Part shown: positions 26,788 to 35,374 of the stretch, piece by piece | Numbering within the stretch: position 1 is the first letter of the stretch | Layout of the letters: each line of letters begins with the position of its first letter | Source: Burkholderiaceae bacterium | GTDB taxonomy: Bacteria > Pseudomonadota > Gammaproteobacteria > Burkholderiales > Burkholderiaceae_F | Assembly: GCA_017646335.1 (NCBI GenBank) | Contig: JAGCMT010000039.1 | Coordinates: forward strand, 1-42,099 | Direction: 5' to 3' | Length of the DNA stretch: 42,099 nt | The notes under the pieces: generated by a model | What the model was told of the DNA's origin: nothing | Databases searched by the model: none | Seen by the model: the letters and a program-made list of their open reading frames with translations, nothing else | Made by a program: the position numbers and the translations under genes

Positions 26788-28131
26788 ATGCATATCCATA
26801 TTTTGGGCATCTGCGGCACGTTTATGGGCGGCGTCGCGCAATTGGCAGTAGCCGCCGGTCATCGTGTGACTGGTTGTGATGCGCACGTTTATCCGCCGAT
26901 GAGCGATCAGTTAGAAGCTGCCGGTATCGAACTTATTGAAGGTTACGGTTTGGAGCAGTTGCAGTTGGGTGCAGATATGTACGTGATCGGCAACGCGATC
27001 TCTCGTGGCAATCCGTTGTTGGAAGCCATTTTGGATCGTGGCTTGCCTTATACGTCGGGCCCCCAATGGTTAAGTGAAGCCGTTTTGCAACAAAAGCATG
27101 TGTTGGGTGTGGCCGGTACGCACGGCAAGACGACAACGGCATCGATTTTGGCTTGGATCTTGGATTACGCAGGACTTAACCCCGGTTTCTTGATCGGCGG
27201 CGTTCCTCAGAATTTCTCCCATTCTGCTCGATTGACGCCGTCTCGTTATTTCGTGATTGAGGCCGATGAGTACGACACGGCGTTTTTTGATAAGCGTTCG
27301 AAGTTTGTTCACTATCGCCCGCGCACGGTCATTTTGAACAATTTGGAATTCGATCATGCCGATATCTTTTCCGACTTGGCTGCGATCGAACGTCAGTTCC
27401 ATCATTTGGTTCGAGCCATGCCGCAAACGGCTCAAATTGTTGTTAATGCTCAATGTGAACCGTTGGCACGCGTTTTGTCGATGGGTTGCTACAGTAAAGT
27501 CGTAGACTTCGACGGTCCTGAAGGTTGGACGATTGACGTGGGCGGAGAAGTTCGCTTCAAGGGTGAAGTGATCGGCTTATTGGATATGCCGTTGATGGGG
27601 CGCCACAATCAACTCAATACGTTGGCTGCCATTGCCGCAGCCGTCGAGGTTGGTGTGAAGCCGACGGTGGCAATCGAAGCCATGAAGCATTTCGGTGGTG
27701 TGAAGCGCCGTTTGGAAGTCAAGGGCTGTGAAGATGGCGTGACGGTTTTGGATGATTTTGCTCACCACCCGACGGCGATTCGTGAAACGATTGCGGCACT
27801 TCGTCAAAAGATGACGGGCCCCGCTCGTATGATCGCCGTGTTGGAGCCGCGCTCCAATACGATGAAGATGGGTACGATGAAGGCTCAATTACCCGAAAGC
27901 CTCATGGGGGCGGATCACGTGGTTTGCTATGCCGCACCGACTTTGTCTTGGGATGTGGCCGACGCAATGTCGCCTTTAGGTGAAAAAGTCGATGTGCTTC
28001 ACTCTATCGATGAAACGGTGGCTGTCACGGTTTCGAAGTGTTGGCCGGGAGATTTCATTTTGGTGATGAGTAACGGCGGTTTCGGCGGCATCCACGGCAA
28101 GCTTTTGGAAGCATTGAAGGCTCGTGCATGA
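26788..28131 (+). CDS. mpl: Murein peptide ligase (UDP-MurNAc:tripeptide ligase)
   Basis: Cytoplasmic recycling enzyme that joins recovered L-Ala-gamma-D-Glu-meso-DAP to UDP-MurNAc, returning it to peptidoglycan synthesis. The 447-residue protein begins MHIHILGICGTFMGGVAQLA at the ATG 26788; a frame from 26689 adds 33 residues not seen in Mpl. Signatures include the ATP loop GVAGTHGKTTTAS, the VIEADEYDTAFFDKRSKF segment specific to Mpl, and LDDFAHHPTAI. The stop overlaps the next start (ATGA). Confidence 0.96.
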   Translation: MHIHILGICGTFMGGVAQLAVAAGHRVTGCDAHVYPPMSDQLEAAGIELIEGYGLEQLQLGADMYVIGNAISRGNPLLEAILDRGLPYTSGPQWLSEAVLQQKHVLGVAGTHGKTTTASILAWILDYAGLNPGFLIGGVPQNFSHSARLTPSRYFVIEADEYDTAFFDKRSKFVHYRPRTVILNNLEFDHADIFSDLAAIERQFHHLVRAMPQTAQIVVNAQCEPLARVLSMGCYSKVVDFDGPEGWTIDVGGEVRFKGEVIGLLDMPLMGRHNQLNTLAAIAAAVEVGVKPTVAIEAMKHFGGVKRRLEVKGCEDGVTVLDDFAHHPTAIRETIAALRQKMTGPARMIAVLEPRSNTMKMGTMKAQLPESLMGADHVVCYAAPTLSWDVADAMSPLGEKVDVLHSIDETVAVTVSKCWPGDFILVMSNGGFGGIHGKLLEALKARA

Positions 28132-28694
28132 CCACGGTAATTTATTTGCACGGTTTTCGTTCCACGCCGCAAGCCATGAAAGGCAGCCTTTTACGAGAGG
28201 CCTGGAGCGATAAGGCTCGATTCCTCGCGCCGGATCTGAATGTTTCGCCGGCCAAAGTGCAGACGCTATTACGAGAAACGGTCAAAGACATCGATCCGAA
28301 GTCTTTGGTTGTGGTCGGTGCCAGCTTGGGTGGCTTTTATGCCCATTGGTTAGCCGAGACGGTTGGCTGTCGAGCGGTTTTGCTCAATCCGGCAACGCAA
28401 CCGTGGGGATTTATTCACCACTATTTGGGTGAACAGACGATTTATGGAACCGATCGTACGATGACGGTGACCGAGGACTTTGCGATTGAGCTTAAGGCCA
28501 TGCAAGCAGAGATTGCCGATGCCTCTCGTTATTGGGTTCTATTGTGTACGGGTGATGAAGTCCTTGATTGGAAAGTGGCTCATCGACAATATGCCGATTG
28601 CCGTCAAATCGTGATCGATGGCAATAACCATATGATCGAGGGATTCGAGGCTTGGATCCCCGAATTGGAAAAGTTTGTATTTCAGGCGCTATAA
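28128..28694 (+). CDS. YqiA/YcfP-type alpha/beta-hydrolase (esterase)
   Basis: A 188-residue small esterase of the UPF0227 type. It begins MTTVIYLHGFRSTPQAMKG, with the nucleophile elbow GASLGGFYA near residue 66, the Asp in GDEVLD and the final His in GNNHMIEGF completing a catalytic triad. The natural substrate is unknown. It overlaps mpl by four bases and precedes the ribonuclease gene by 43 bp. Confidence 0.88.
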   Translation: MTTVIYLHGFRSTPQAMKGSLLREAWSDKARFLAPDLNVSPAKVQTLLRETVKDIDPKSLVVVGASLGGFYAHWLAETVGCRAVLLNPATQPWGFIHHYLGEQTIYGTDRTMTVTEDFAIELKAMQAEIADASRYWVLLCTGDEVLDWKVAHRQYADCRQIVIDGNNHMIEGFEAWIPELEKFVFQAL

Positions 28695-28737
28695 GCGACT
28701 GAAAAAATGGACGCTTGTTCAGAAAGAGAGCGATTGA

Positions 28738-30705
28738 ATGTATTTATTTTTTGAAGAAGACGGTGCTTTTAAGGCCGGGACCATCTTGTCTCAAAATGGC
28801 AATGCTTACCAAGTCGAATTGGTAACGGGTCGTCGTACGAAGATCAAGGGCGGTCATGTCTTTTTTGAATTTTCTTCTCCTGCCGCGGCGGAATTGCTTC
28901 CGAGTGCCGAAGCGTTGGCTGCGGAGATCGATCCCCAATTTTTATGGGAAGTCGCACCCGAAGGGGAATTCCGATTCGATGCAATCGCCCAGGAATATTT
29001 CGGCGAAGGCGCTAGCGTCGTTGAGCGCGTGGCTACCCTTTTGACCTTGCACGGTCACCCGGTGTATTTCCATCGAAAAGGTCGCGGCAATTACCGACGT
29101 GCACCCGAAGAAATTTTGAAAGCCGCTTTGGCCGCATTGGAAAAGAAGCGTCGTTTGGAAGAACAACGCAAGGCCTGGGTCGCACAAATGGTTGCGGGCG
29201 AGTTGCCTCCAGAGATCGCCAGCCAAGCCATCACGTTATTGATGAGCCCGGACAAGAACACGATCCAATGGAAGGCTTTGTCGGATGCGAGCGCAGAAAG
29301 TCGTATGACGCCTTTGCGCTTGCTACTTAAGTTGGGCGCAATCCGCTCGCCCTATCAATGGCATATCGACAGCTTCTATGCCGAGCACTTCCCGCGCGGT
29401 AAAGGTTTCCCGGCAACGTTGAGTGAACCGAATCAAGACGGCTGGGACGCTTGGCCCGTGTCTGATGTGAAGGCTTTCTCGATTGACGATTCCAACACAA
29501 CGGAAATCGACGACGCATTGAGCGTGGAAGAAATTGATGAAACCCGTTTGCGCATCGGTATTCACATCGCAGCGCCGGCTTTGGGGCTTGAGCGTGATAG
29601 CGATATCGACGGCGTGGCTCGTTCTCGCTTGTCGACGGTTTATGCGCCGGGCATTAAAACGACGATGCTGCCGGACAATTGGGTCCAAAACTTCTCGTTG
29701 GATAAGGGCCGTCCCGTTCCTTGCTTGTCTTTGTACGCCTTCGTTAATCGCGAGACGTTGGAAGTTCAAGCCACGGAAACCACGCTTGAACGCATTAGCG
29801 TGGTTGAAAATGTTCGTTATGACAAGATCGAACATCTCTTTACCGACGAGGCGTTGATCGCCGGCACGGTTGAGCACGAATACGCCAAGGAAATTACTTG
29901 GTTGTGGAAGTTCGCCAAGAAGTGTTTGGCCGATCGTGAGGCCGTTCGTGGTCGCCCCGAAGTGTTAGGTCGCCTTGAGTGGGGGTTCGAGCTGGATGGC
30001 GAAGGGGAAGATGCCAAGATTACGCTTCGTTCCCGTCGTCGCGGAGCTCCGCTTGATTTGGCTGTGGGCGAATTGATGATTTTTGCCAATACCGTTTGGG
30101 GCGGTTGGTTAGAAGACGAAGGTCGCGCCGGTATCTATCGCTCTCAAAGTATGGGGCGTGTGAAGATGAGTACGACGCCGGGCCCGCACGATGGGATGGG
30201 TGTTCCGCAATATGCATGGTGCACGTCGCCCTTGCGTCGTTACGTGGACTTGCTCAATCAACGTCAGTTGATCAGTGCCGTGATGGGACGCGAGGCCGTT
30301 TATCGTCCGAGCGATACGGACCTTTTTGCGATTGTTTCCAACTTTACGATGACGTATGCCGCCTATAACGAATTCCAACGAAAGATGGAACGTTATTGGA
30401 GTTTGCGTTGGCTTGAACAAGAAAAATTTGAGACAGTGGAAGCGGTTGTTGTTAAGGGCGAATTGATTCGTATCGAAGGCTTGCCGTTTACGCAACGCAT
30501 GCCCGGCTTGCCGGAATTGCCCCGCGGTCAAAAGATCCTTTTGGATATCCACGGTATGGATTACGTGGATGTGTTGCTCGATGCGTCTTTGCGTGAGGTT
30601 TTGAATGAGACCGACGAAGAGGCATTGGACGATGAAGAAATGGAAGTGACCGAGGAAGTGGCTGAAGCACCGACTTCAACCCCGAACGAAAACTCCGTTA
30701 ATTAA
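28738..30705 (+). CDS. RNB-domain 3'-5' exoribonuclease (RNase II/R family)
   Basis: A 655-residue hydrolytic exoribonuclease of the RNase II superfamily. The N-terminal MYLFFEEDGAFKAGTILSQ resembles the betaproteobacterial subgroup and replaces standard cold-shock domains. The RNB catalytic motif is SIDDSNTTEIDDALSVEE with its Asp cluster, and the later segment SPLRRYVDLLNQRQL supplies the conserved Arg. An acidic C-terminal tail rich in Glu follows instead of the S1/Lys-rich tail of RNase R. It is followed by the DUF2156 gene 17 bp on. Confidence 0.92.
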   Translation: MYLFFEEDGAFKAGTILSQNGNAYQVELVTGRRTKIKGGHVFFEFSSPAAAELLPSAEALAAEIDPQFLWEVAPEGEFRFDAIAQEYFGEGASVVERVATLLTLHGHPVYFHRKGRGNYRRAPEEILKAALAALEKKRRLEEQRKAWVAQMVAGELPPEIASQAITLLMSPDKNTIQWKALSDASAESRMTPLRLLLKLGAIRSPYQWHIDSFYAEHFPRGKGFPATLSEPNQDGWDAWPVSDVKAFSIDDSNTTEIDDALSVEEIDETRLRIGIHIAAPALGLERDSDIDGVARSRLSTVYAPGIKTTMLPDNWVQNFSLDKGRPVPCLSLYAFVNRETLEVQATETTLERISVVENVRYDKIEHLFTDEALIAGTVEHEYAKEITWLWKFAKKCLADREAVRGRPEVLGRLEWGFELDGEGEDAKITLRSRRRGAPLDLAVGELMIFANTVWGGWLEDEGRAGIYRSQSMGRVKMSTTPGPHDGMGVPQYAWCTSPLRRYVDLLNQRQLISAVMGREAVYRPSDTDLFAIVSNFTMTYAAYNEFQRKMERYWSLRWLEQEKFETVEAVVVKGELIRIEGLPFTQRMPGLPELPRGQKILLDIHGMDYVDVLLDASLREVLNETDEEALDDEEMEVTEEVAEAPTSTPNENSVN

Positions 30706-30722
30706 TAGAAAGATTCACGGGT

Positions 30723-31637
30723 ATGCCGATTCAATTAAAACCGGTCAGCTTTGACTCGATTGACGATCTCAAGCGATTTTTGCCGGCAAAGGGAACGGGT
30801 GACTGTAACTTATCGGTCGCCTCCTTGATTGCACGTGCGCAAGAGCGTGAAACGCAATACGCTATCGTCAACGAGACGTTGGTGATTCGTTGGCGAGCTG
30901 CCAGCGACGAGCCCTTTGTTTGGCTTTTGCCGATCGGTTGTCAGTGCTGTCCTTGTGTTCTTCAGGAGATGGAGTCCTGGAGTGAGAAAAAGGGCGAGCC
31001 ATTGCGACTTTTCGGTAGTCTTCCCGAATTGGTACCTGCCGTTGAAAAGGCTTTGCCGTATCGAACGCTGTCGATGACTACCAAGACCGCTTGGTGGGAT
31101 TATCTCTACCGACGAGACGATATTGAAACCTTGCGCGGTCGCAAGCTTCATGGAAAACGAAACTTTGCCAAGCGCTTTTGGACCGCTTACCCTCACGCTC
31201 GTTTTGAGCCGATCACCGAAGCGACCTTGCCCTTGTGCCGAGAGTTTTTAGCTCGTTGGTACGCACGATTCGATGAAATGTCTCCTTCGATGAAGGATGA
31301 AGCTCGAGCAATCGAGATGGCATTCGACCACTTTGAGGCGATGAACCTTCACGGTGGCTTACTCATGGTGGGCGACAAAGTGTGCGGCTTCTCTTACGGC
31401 GCTCGATTAACCGATACGATGTTTGCCGTTCATATTGAAAAAGCCGATCGGGATGTGGTGGGCGCTTACCCGGCACTGGCCAGCGAATTGGCTCGCAGTT
31501 TGCCCGATGAGATCGAATGGCTCAATCGTGAAGAAGACCTCGGTATCGATGGTCTTCGTAAGGCCAAGCAGGATTGGTCGCCTGCCGCCATGTTCGAAAA
31601 AGGCTATGTAACGTTAGAACCCTCCAAGCGTGCGTAA
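30723..31637 (+). CDS. DUF2156-domain protein (GNAT-like, MprF C-terminal-type)
   Basis: A 304-residue soluble protein that resembles the aminoacyl-transfer domain of lysyl-phosphatidylglycerol synthases, built of two GNAT-like folds, but lacks their membrane part. Seen features are the KLHGKRNFAKRF segment and the late GAYPALASELARSLPDEIEWLNREEDLG segment typical of DUF2156. An aminoacyl-tRNA-dependent transferase is plausible, with unknown acceptor. It follows the ribonuclease gene closely. Confidence 0.85.
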   Translation: MPIQLKPVSFDSIDDLKRFLPAKGTGDCNLSVASLIARAQERETQYAIVNETLVIRWRAASDEPFVWLLPIGCQCCPCVLQEMESWSEKKGEPLRLFGSLPELVPAVEKALPYRTLSMTTKTAWWDYLYRRDDIETLRGRKLHGKRNFAKRFWTAYPHARFEPITEATLPLCREFLARWYARFDEMSPSMKDEARAIEMAFDHFEAMNLHGGLLMVGDKVCGFSYGARLTDTMFAVHIEKADRDVVGAYPALASELARSLPDEIEWLNREEDLGIDGLRKAKQDWSPAAMFEKGYVTLEPSKRA

Positions 31638-31690
31638 GTGTTTACGGGGTTTCGTCTTTGGTACATAGTGCGCTAGAATACAAAGATTGA

Positions 31691-31740
31691 GGGCCGAAAA
31701 GCCCGTATTTATTAGGTTTTGAGGGGAAGTGCCCCTCAAA
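31691..31740 (+). promoter_or_regulatory. mgtE leader hairpins
   Basis: Just downstream of a -10-like TAGAAT (31675-31680) the leader holds GGGC/GCCC (31691-31694 with 31701-31704) and a perfect 9-bp stem TTTGAGGGG/CCCCTCAAA (31718-31726 with 31732-31740). The second is not followed by a T run. It does not match an M-box that I can recognise. A role in mgtE control is only possible. Confidence 0.35.
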
Positions 31741-31777
31741 GTGTTGTCAATTCCTTCTTAGTCAAAGGTTCACGAAA

Positions 31778-33295
31778 ATGCCCTTGGATACGCGAGATTT
31801 GGAGCAAAATGTGAAGTCTTCGCTCTCGATCGAAGACTCCATGCTCGCGCGTGAGCCTGAAGACGTCACGCGAGCATTAGCTCGAATCCAACAATGCATC
31901 GATAAGGCTGAAGAGCAACGCCGTAAGGTCGTTGCAACGGGTGCGCTCTCGAGCGACCAAGAAGCCACGATGATCAATGGCCTCAATATTCATGCACGTG
32001 CGGAGATCGCTCAGATCTTGGCGCCGTTGCACCCGGCCGACGTTGCTCACATTTTGGAATCTTTACCCCAAGACGACCGTATGCTCGTTTGGGACTTGGT
32101 GAGTGACAACAAAGACGGTGACGTGCTTGTCGAGGTGAACGAAGGCGTTCGTGAAACCTTGATCGAAGCCATGGATCGTGAAGAGTTGGTCGATGCCATG
32201 GAAACGTTGGATACCGACGAAATCGCTGACTTGGTCGACGATTTGCCGCCCGACGTGGTCGCCGAAGTTCAAGAAAGTTTGACGACACAAGAACGTGCGC
32301 AATTGCGTGCGGCCATGAGCTATCCGGAAGAAAGCGTTGGCGCACGCATGGACTTCGAAGTTATCTCGATTCGCGAAGAGGCAACGCTTGATACGGTTTT
32401 ACGCTATTTGCGTACGCTCGATGAAATGCCTGACCACACCGACTTGGTGTTCGTGGTCAATCGCTCTCAGGTGTTGAAGGGCGCTTTGCCGGTCAGTAGC
32501 CTTTTGATTTGCGATCCTGATAAAAATGTTCGCGATGTGATGACGGGCGACATCTTGACGCTTAATCCGCTCGATGACATCAATGAAGCCGCACAGGCTT
32601 TCGAACGTTACGACTTGGTGAGTGCTCCGGTGGTTGATGAAAGCGGCCGCTTGATGGGTCGCTTAACCGTGAATGAAGTCGTGGACGTCATCCGTGAAGA
32701 AAGTGAAGAAGACGCCTTGGCCGCCGTGGGTTTGAGCGATGAGCAAGACTTGTACGGTAGTGTTTGGGAAGCCGCTCGTAGCCGTTGGATCTGGTTGGGG
32801 CTTAACTTGTGTACGGCTTTCTTTGCTTCGCGAGTGATCAGCGCTTTCGAAGATACGATTTCTCAAGTGGTTGCTTTGGCAACGCTGTTGCCGATTGTGG
32901 CCGGTATTGCCGGTAATACCGGTAATCAAACGTTGACGTTGTTGGTGCGCTCGTTGGCCATGGGTCAAGTGACCGATGCAACGACGATCGACTTATTTAA
33001 GAAAGAATTGGGCGTTGCCGTTATCAATGGCTTGATGTGGGGTTTGATTGCCGGCGGTTTTGCCTGGTTGCTCTATGCCGACAGTGACATCGGTTTGAAG
33101 TTGGGTCTCGTGATGTTCTTGGCCATGATGCTCAACATCATTGTTGGGGCTTTCGTCGGTTTGGTCGTGCCATTGATTTTGAAGCGCATGGGGCGCGATC
33201 CGGCCATGGGCGCATCGGTTCTTTTGACCTTCATTACCGACAGTGGCGGTTTCTTGATTTTCTTGGGTTTGGCTACCTTGTTCTTCTTCTACTAA
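31778..33295 (+). CDS. mgtE: Magnesium transporter MgtE
   Basis: Mg2+ channel gated by cytoplasmic Mg2+. The 505-residue protein has an N-terminal superhelical domain (about 30-165, with LHPADVAHILESLP and the DTDEIADLVDDLP repeats), two CBS domains (about 170-300) and five membrane spans (about 325-505) including GIAGNTGNQTLTLLVRSLA and the conserved SGGFLIFLGLATL. All cytoplasmic acidic gating regions appear kept. It is a single-gene unit ended by a terminator. Confidence 0.96.
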   Translation: MPLDTRDLEQNVKSSLSIEDSMLAREPEDVTRALARIQQCIDKAEEQRRKVVATGALSSDQEATMINGLNIHARAEIAQILAPLHPADVAHILESLPQDDRMLVWDLVSDNKDGDVLVEVNEGVRETLIEAMDREELVDAMETLDTDEIADLVDDLPPDVVAEVQESLTTQERAQLRAAMSYPEESVGARMDFEVISIREEATLDTVLRYLRTLDEMPDHTDLVFVVNRSQVLKGALPVSSLLICDPDKNVRDVMTGDILTLNPLDDINEAAQAFERYDLVSAPVVDESGRLMGRLTVNEVVDVIREESEEDALAAVGLSDEQDLYGSVWEAARSRWIWLGLNLCTAFFASRVISAFEDTISQVVALATLLPIVAGIAGNTGNQTLTLLVRSLAMGQVTDATTIDLFKKELGVAVINGLMWGLIAGGFAWLLYADSDIGLKLGLVMFLAMMLNIIVGAFVGLVVPLILKRMGRDPAMGASVLLTFITDSGGFLIFLGLATLFFFY

Positions 33296-33312
33296 GACGG
33301 TATCTCCCATGC

Positions 33313-33344
33313 AAAAAAGGTTCGTTATCAAACGAACCTTTTTT
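33313..33344. terminator. Bidirectional terminator between mgtE and rsmE
   Basis: Perfect 14-bp stem, AAAAAAGGTTCGTT with AACGAACCTTTTTT, loop ATCA; A6 and T6 flank it so it serves both convergent genes. Confidence 0.92.
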
Positions 33345-33366
33345 ATTATCAGTGAGTTAGCGGTTT

Positions 33367-34086
33367 TTACTGAAAGTCACCAATGGCCCATTGGGCAACC
33401 GACAGGGCCACAAGGCCGGCCGTTTCGGTGCGCAATACTCGCGGACCCAACAGCATGCATTCAAAACCGAACGATTGGGCCAATTCAATTTCTTTTTCCG
33501 AAAAACCGCCTTCGGGACCCACCGCAAAAGTGAGGCTTTGCGTTTTATCCAAGCGTACCTTCATCGTAGCGGCCGGAGCCAAAATGATTTTTTGATCCGT
33601 CGCACATTGGCCGAACGCTTCTTTCAAATTGGGCATCCAGCTGACCGTTGGGAAGCGCAAGCGACCGCATTGTTCGCAAGCGGAAATCGTCGTGTTTTTC
33701 CATTGCTCAAGTCGTTTAGCCAAACGTTTTTCGTCCAATTTGGTCACGGAGCGTTCAGCGGGAACGACAATCACGTGATCCACGCCGAGTTCGGTTGCCT
33801 TCTCAAGAATCCAATCCAACTTTTCTTGAGAGACCAACGATTGGATTAAGGTCATTTCCACGTGACCTTCCAAGGATTCGGTTTTGATTGAATGGACGTG
33901 AGCCGTTGTTGCCTCGCTCGTGAAGGTCATCGTCACGGAAGCTTCTTCGCCACGGCCGTTAAAAAGAACGGCATCATCGCCCGTACGCATGCGAAGCACG
34001 CGCGATGCGTGATGAGCCGGTTTGGTGGGCAAAACAATGTCGGAATCGATAGCAAAATCCGTGTCGACGTAAAAGCGAGGAGCCAT
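33367..34086 (-). CDS. rsmE: 16S rRNA (uracil1498-N3)-methyltransferase
   Basis: SPOUT-class enzyme that methylates U1498 in 16S rRNA. The 239-residue protein has an N-terminal PUA-like domain (residues 1-70) with the HHASRVLRMRTGD motif, and the knotted SAM-binding region with FAVGPEGGFSEKEIELA and LLGPRVLRTETAGL. The gene is a single unit, convergent with mgtE and divergent from the his operon. Confidence 0.95.
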   Translation of the reverse strand: MAPRFYVDTDFAIDSDIVLPTKPAHHASRVLRMRTGDDAVLFNGRGEEASVTMTFTSEATTAHVHSIKTESLEGHVEMTLIQSLVSQEKLDWILEKATELGVDHVIVVPAERSVTKLDEKRLAKRLEQWKNTTISACEQCGRLRFPTVSWMPNLKEAFGQCATDQKIILAPAATMKVRLDKTQSLTFAVGPEGGFSEKEIELAQSFGFECMLLGPRVLRTETAGLVALSVAQWAIGDFQ

Positions 34087-34201
34087 GGAATAACCTCAAA
34101 AAATCAGTACAGGCAATTGTAGGCAATGCGTGTGCGAACGCCAAATTTTTGCAGTGATTGTCAACGGTAGGTACTTATGCGCAGAGGAATGCAAATTGGG
34201 G

Positions 34202-34231
34202 TTTTCATTAGGCATCAATAGGGCATAAAAT
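34202..34231 (+). promoter_or_regulatory. Promoter of the his operon
   Basis: TTTTCA (34202-34207), an 18-bp spacer and TAAAAT (34226-34231) lie 51 bp before the hisL start codon. The -10 is good and the -35 weak. Transcription would start near 34238. Confidence 0.45.
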
Positions 34232-34282
34232 AATCGCATACGATGGCTGAAATGAAGGCCGTCGCCTATGGAGAACTTTCAC

Positions 34283-34333
34283 ATGCTTTGCATCCGTAAC
34301 GCCCGTAACCATCATCACCATTTCCTGAAATAG
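34283..34333 (+). CDS. hisL: his operon leader peptide (four consecutive His codons)
   Basis: A 16-residue ORF, MLCIRNARNHHHHFLK, with a GGAG nine bases before its ATG. The four His codons CAT CAT CAC CAT lie at 34310-34321. It ends at a TAG inside the first attenuator stem. A run of His codons in a leader just before hisG is the hallmark of ribosome-mediated attenuation, as in enterobacterial hisL, whose peptide has seven. When charged tRNA-His is scarce the ribosome should stall here. Confidence 0.93.
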   Translation: MLCIRNARNHHHHFLK

Positions 34334-34441
34334 TCTTTCAGGCTTTTGGTGCTGGAAGACGGTGATAGGATCTTCCGGCGGCGTTAGACAGTGAGCGAAG
34401 TAGCACAAAACCCCTGGAAGGTTATCCGGGGGTTTTTTATT
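34324..34441 (+). promoter_or_regulatory. Transcription attenuator of the his operon
   Basis: Six segments pair in a chain. A (34324-34330) pairs B (34336-34342) as CCTGAAA/TTTCAGG. B (34334-34341) can instead pair C (34352-34359), TCTTTCAG with CTGGAAGA. C can pair D (34371-34378, TCTTCCGG). D can pair E (34414-34420, CTGGAAG). E is the left arm of the terminator (34407-34418 with 34425-34436) with its T run. A stalled ribosome on the His codons covers A, so B:C and D:E form and transcription continues. A ribosome that reaches the stop covers A and B, so C:D and the terminator form. Confidence 0.88.
34407..34441 (+). terminator. Attenuator terminator hairpin before hisG
   Basis: Stem of about 12 bp with arms AAAACCCCTGGA and TCCGGGGGTTTT (one G-T pair), a six-base loop and a T-rich end, located 29 bp before the hisG start. 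It is the conditional terminator of the his attenuator. Confidence 0.9.
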
Positions 34442-34469
34442 GATGCAGACAAAATTAAAGGAGAAGGCA

Positions 34470-35369
34470 ATGTTGGACACGTCAAGGCTTCGAATTGCCA
34501 TTCAGAAATCGGGCCGTTTGAGTGACGACTCTTGTAAGTTGCTTGCCAACTGCGGTGTTCGTATGCACATGCAAACACAGCGCTTGATCGTTTTGGCAGA
34601 AAACATGCCGATCGATATTTTGCGCGTTCGTGACGACGACATCCCGGGTTTGGTGATGGACGGTGTGGTCGATCTTGGCATCATCGGTGAAGGTGTTTTG
34701 GAAGAGACGTTGATGAATCGTCAAGCCCAGGGCATCGAATCTCGATATGAAATGTTGCGTCGTTTGGATTTCGGTGGCTGTCGCCTCGCCATTGCGATGC
34801 CTCGAGACGAAGAGTGGACCGGGGTGCAGTGTTTGGAAGGAAAGCGTATCGCTACGTCGTTTCCTCATCTCTTAAAGCGCTATCTCGATGAGAGGGGCGT
34901 ATCTTATAAAAATTGTCTTTTGACGGGTTCCGTTGAGATTGCTCCGCGTGCGGGTTTGGCCGATGCCATTTGTGATCAAGTCTCCACCGGTGCAACGTTA
35001 GAAGCCAACGGCCTTCGCGAGGTCGAAGTGGTCTATCGCTCCAAGGCTTGTTTGATTCGTCGTCCGGGCCAAATCGAAGAAGGTAAGCAAATCTTGATCG
35101 ATCGTCTTTTAGCTCGCATCCAAGGTGTGATCCAAGCTCGTGAGTCCAAGTACATCATGTTGCATGCGCCCAAGAGTCGTTTGGCTGAAGTGGTTGCTTT
35201 GTTGCCCGGCGCTGAACATCCGACCATTTTGGAATTGAGCGGCGATCCCGATCGAGTGGCGATGCACATGGTCAGCAGTGAATCGCTTTTCTGGGAAACG
35301 ATGGAAAAACTTAAAGAGCTCGGCGCCAGTTCGATTTTGGTGTTGCCGATTGAAAAGATGATGGAGTAA
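34470..35369 (+). CDS. hisG: ATP phosphoribosyltransferase, long form
   Basis: First step of histidine synthesis: joins ATP and PRPP; feedback-inhibited by histidine. The 299-residue protein is the long form, with catalytic domains plus the C-terminal ACT-like regulatory domain (about 225-299), so it needs no HisZ. Much of it reads nearly as in E. coli, for instance [20 protein letters not shown] and the ending [15 protein letters not shown]. The ATG at 34470 is preceded by AAAGGAGAAGGCA; a frame from 34440 overlaps the attenuator tail. hisD follows after five bases. Betaproteobacteria normally have the short HisG with HisZ, so this gene is out of character for the host. Confidence 0.97.
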   Translation: MLDTSRLRIAIQKSGRLSDDSCKLLANCGVRMHMQTQRLIVLAENMPIDILRVRDDDIPGLVMDGVVDLGIIGEGVLEETLMNRQAQGIESRYEMLRRLDFGGCRLAIAMPRDEEWTGVQCLEGKRIATSFPHLLKRYLDERGVSYKNCLLTGSVEIAPRAGLADAICDQVSTGATLEANGLREVEVVYRSKACLIRRPGQIEEGKQILIDRLLARIQGVIQARESKYIMLHAPKSRLAEVVALLPGAEHPTILELSGDPDRVAMHMVSSESLFWETMEKLKELGASSILVLPIEKMME

Positions 35370-35374
35370 GGGAT

